Assembly: GCA_945859605.1 (NCBI GenBank)
Contig: OX243828.1
Location: forward strand, 22,751,609-22,815,608
DNA from: Lumbricus rubellus
Taxonomy: Eukaryota > Annelida > Clitellata > Crassiclitellata > Lumbricidae
Reading direction: 5' to 3'
Length of the DNA stretch: 64,000 bases
Below the pieces are notes generated by a model. That model had not been told where the DNA came from and did no database searches. It saw only the letters and a program-made list of their open reading frames with translations. The position numbers and the translations under genes are program-made. Of the stretch, positions 63,746 to 64,000 are shown piece by piece. Positions within the stretch are counted from its first letter, which is position 1, and each line of letters starts with the position of its first letter.

Positions 63746-64000
63746 GTAAGTTCATCAGACGGGTGCCAGCTAATGGCTGAACTTTATTACAGTATTATTT
63801 CTAAACTTAATTATTACTTCTGTGTATTATTTACATTTCTGGCTTGTAACCTGGTGCGGTTTGTCACCTGGATTTGTCATACTTTGAATTAAACGAATAT
63901 CATCATCTCATCATCTGTTGAGACCATTTTATGGCTTTATTGTTTGTTTAAATAGAGCAGGCTCAGCAATATTAATAAATAATGTTGCTTTCAAAGAGTG
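63746..64000. other. Intron 48, 5' part
   Basis: Starts at the exon 48 donor (ATG/GTAAGT) and runs to the window end. AT-rich; nothing else recognised. Confidence 0.6.

Larger units (their letters stand above)
59186..61976. other. Intron 45 (2.8 kb)
   Basis: Three SINE copies in tandem orientation (59487-60180), then AT-rich sequence, a loose CATC/CATT-rich stretch (about 60840-61220) and a TACA array before exon 46. No gene recognised. Confidence 0.7.

Overview
This window is intron-rich animal DNA. Almost all of it lies inside one plus-strand gene, a ryanodine receptor (RyR), the large intracellular calcium-release channel of the sarcoplasmic/endoplasmic reticulum. I could place 48 exons between 148 and 63745. 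They join in phase at every junction and encode about 2,330 residues: the last part of the N-terminal solenoid, SPRY1, RyR repeats 1 and 2, SPRY2, a basic linker, SPRY3, the junctional solenoid, the second RIH-type domain and the start of RyR repeat 3. The first N-terminal exons and the C-terminal channel lie outside the window. Short tetranucleotide-tailed LINE ends, tRNA-derived SINEs and many hAT-type MITEs suggest an invertebrate, perhaps a marine deuterostome or a lophotrochozoan. The sequence alone does not settle the taxon.

Two other coding units sit antisense inside RyR introns. Intron 955-8763 holds a decayed, roughly 5.2 kb multi-domain gene (2885-8046, minus) with Cys/His clusters, a FEN1/XPG-like PIN nuclease region with a helix-hairpin-helix-like segment, and a C-terminal cysteine-rich CXC-like domain. 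It is broken by a SINE-like insertion, two frame problems and an in-frame stop, and I read it as a copy of an undescribed mobile or multicopy family. Intron 27724-36291 holds an apparently intact two-exon BRI3-like gene (32525-32181 plus 30771-30640, minus) encoding a 158-residue small membrane protein.

The introns are full of mobile elements. At least five hAT-type MITE families occur, several with perfect 8-bp target duplications. There are also TTAA-flanked miniature palindromes, a Harbinger-like MITE, a tRNA-SINE family whose tail matches the 3' end of a CR1/L2-like LINE, and fragments of several non-LTR retrotransposons. One nested stack (51537-54034) is a 2.5 kb element containing a SINE that itself contains a MITE.

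The most unusual pattern is that several tandem arrays start at RyR splice junctions and repeat the junction itself (exon end plus donor, or acceptor plus exon start). They occur at exons 1, 24, 32 (both sides) and 40, and more weakly at exon 37. At exon 32 the 18-bp array supplies four in-frame donors in succession, so the protein could in principle vary in 6-residue steps. The intron upstream of exon 37 is also a GC-AG intron. No ribosomal RNA, genuine tRNA, CRISPR or prokaryotic feature was seen.
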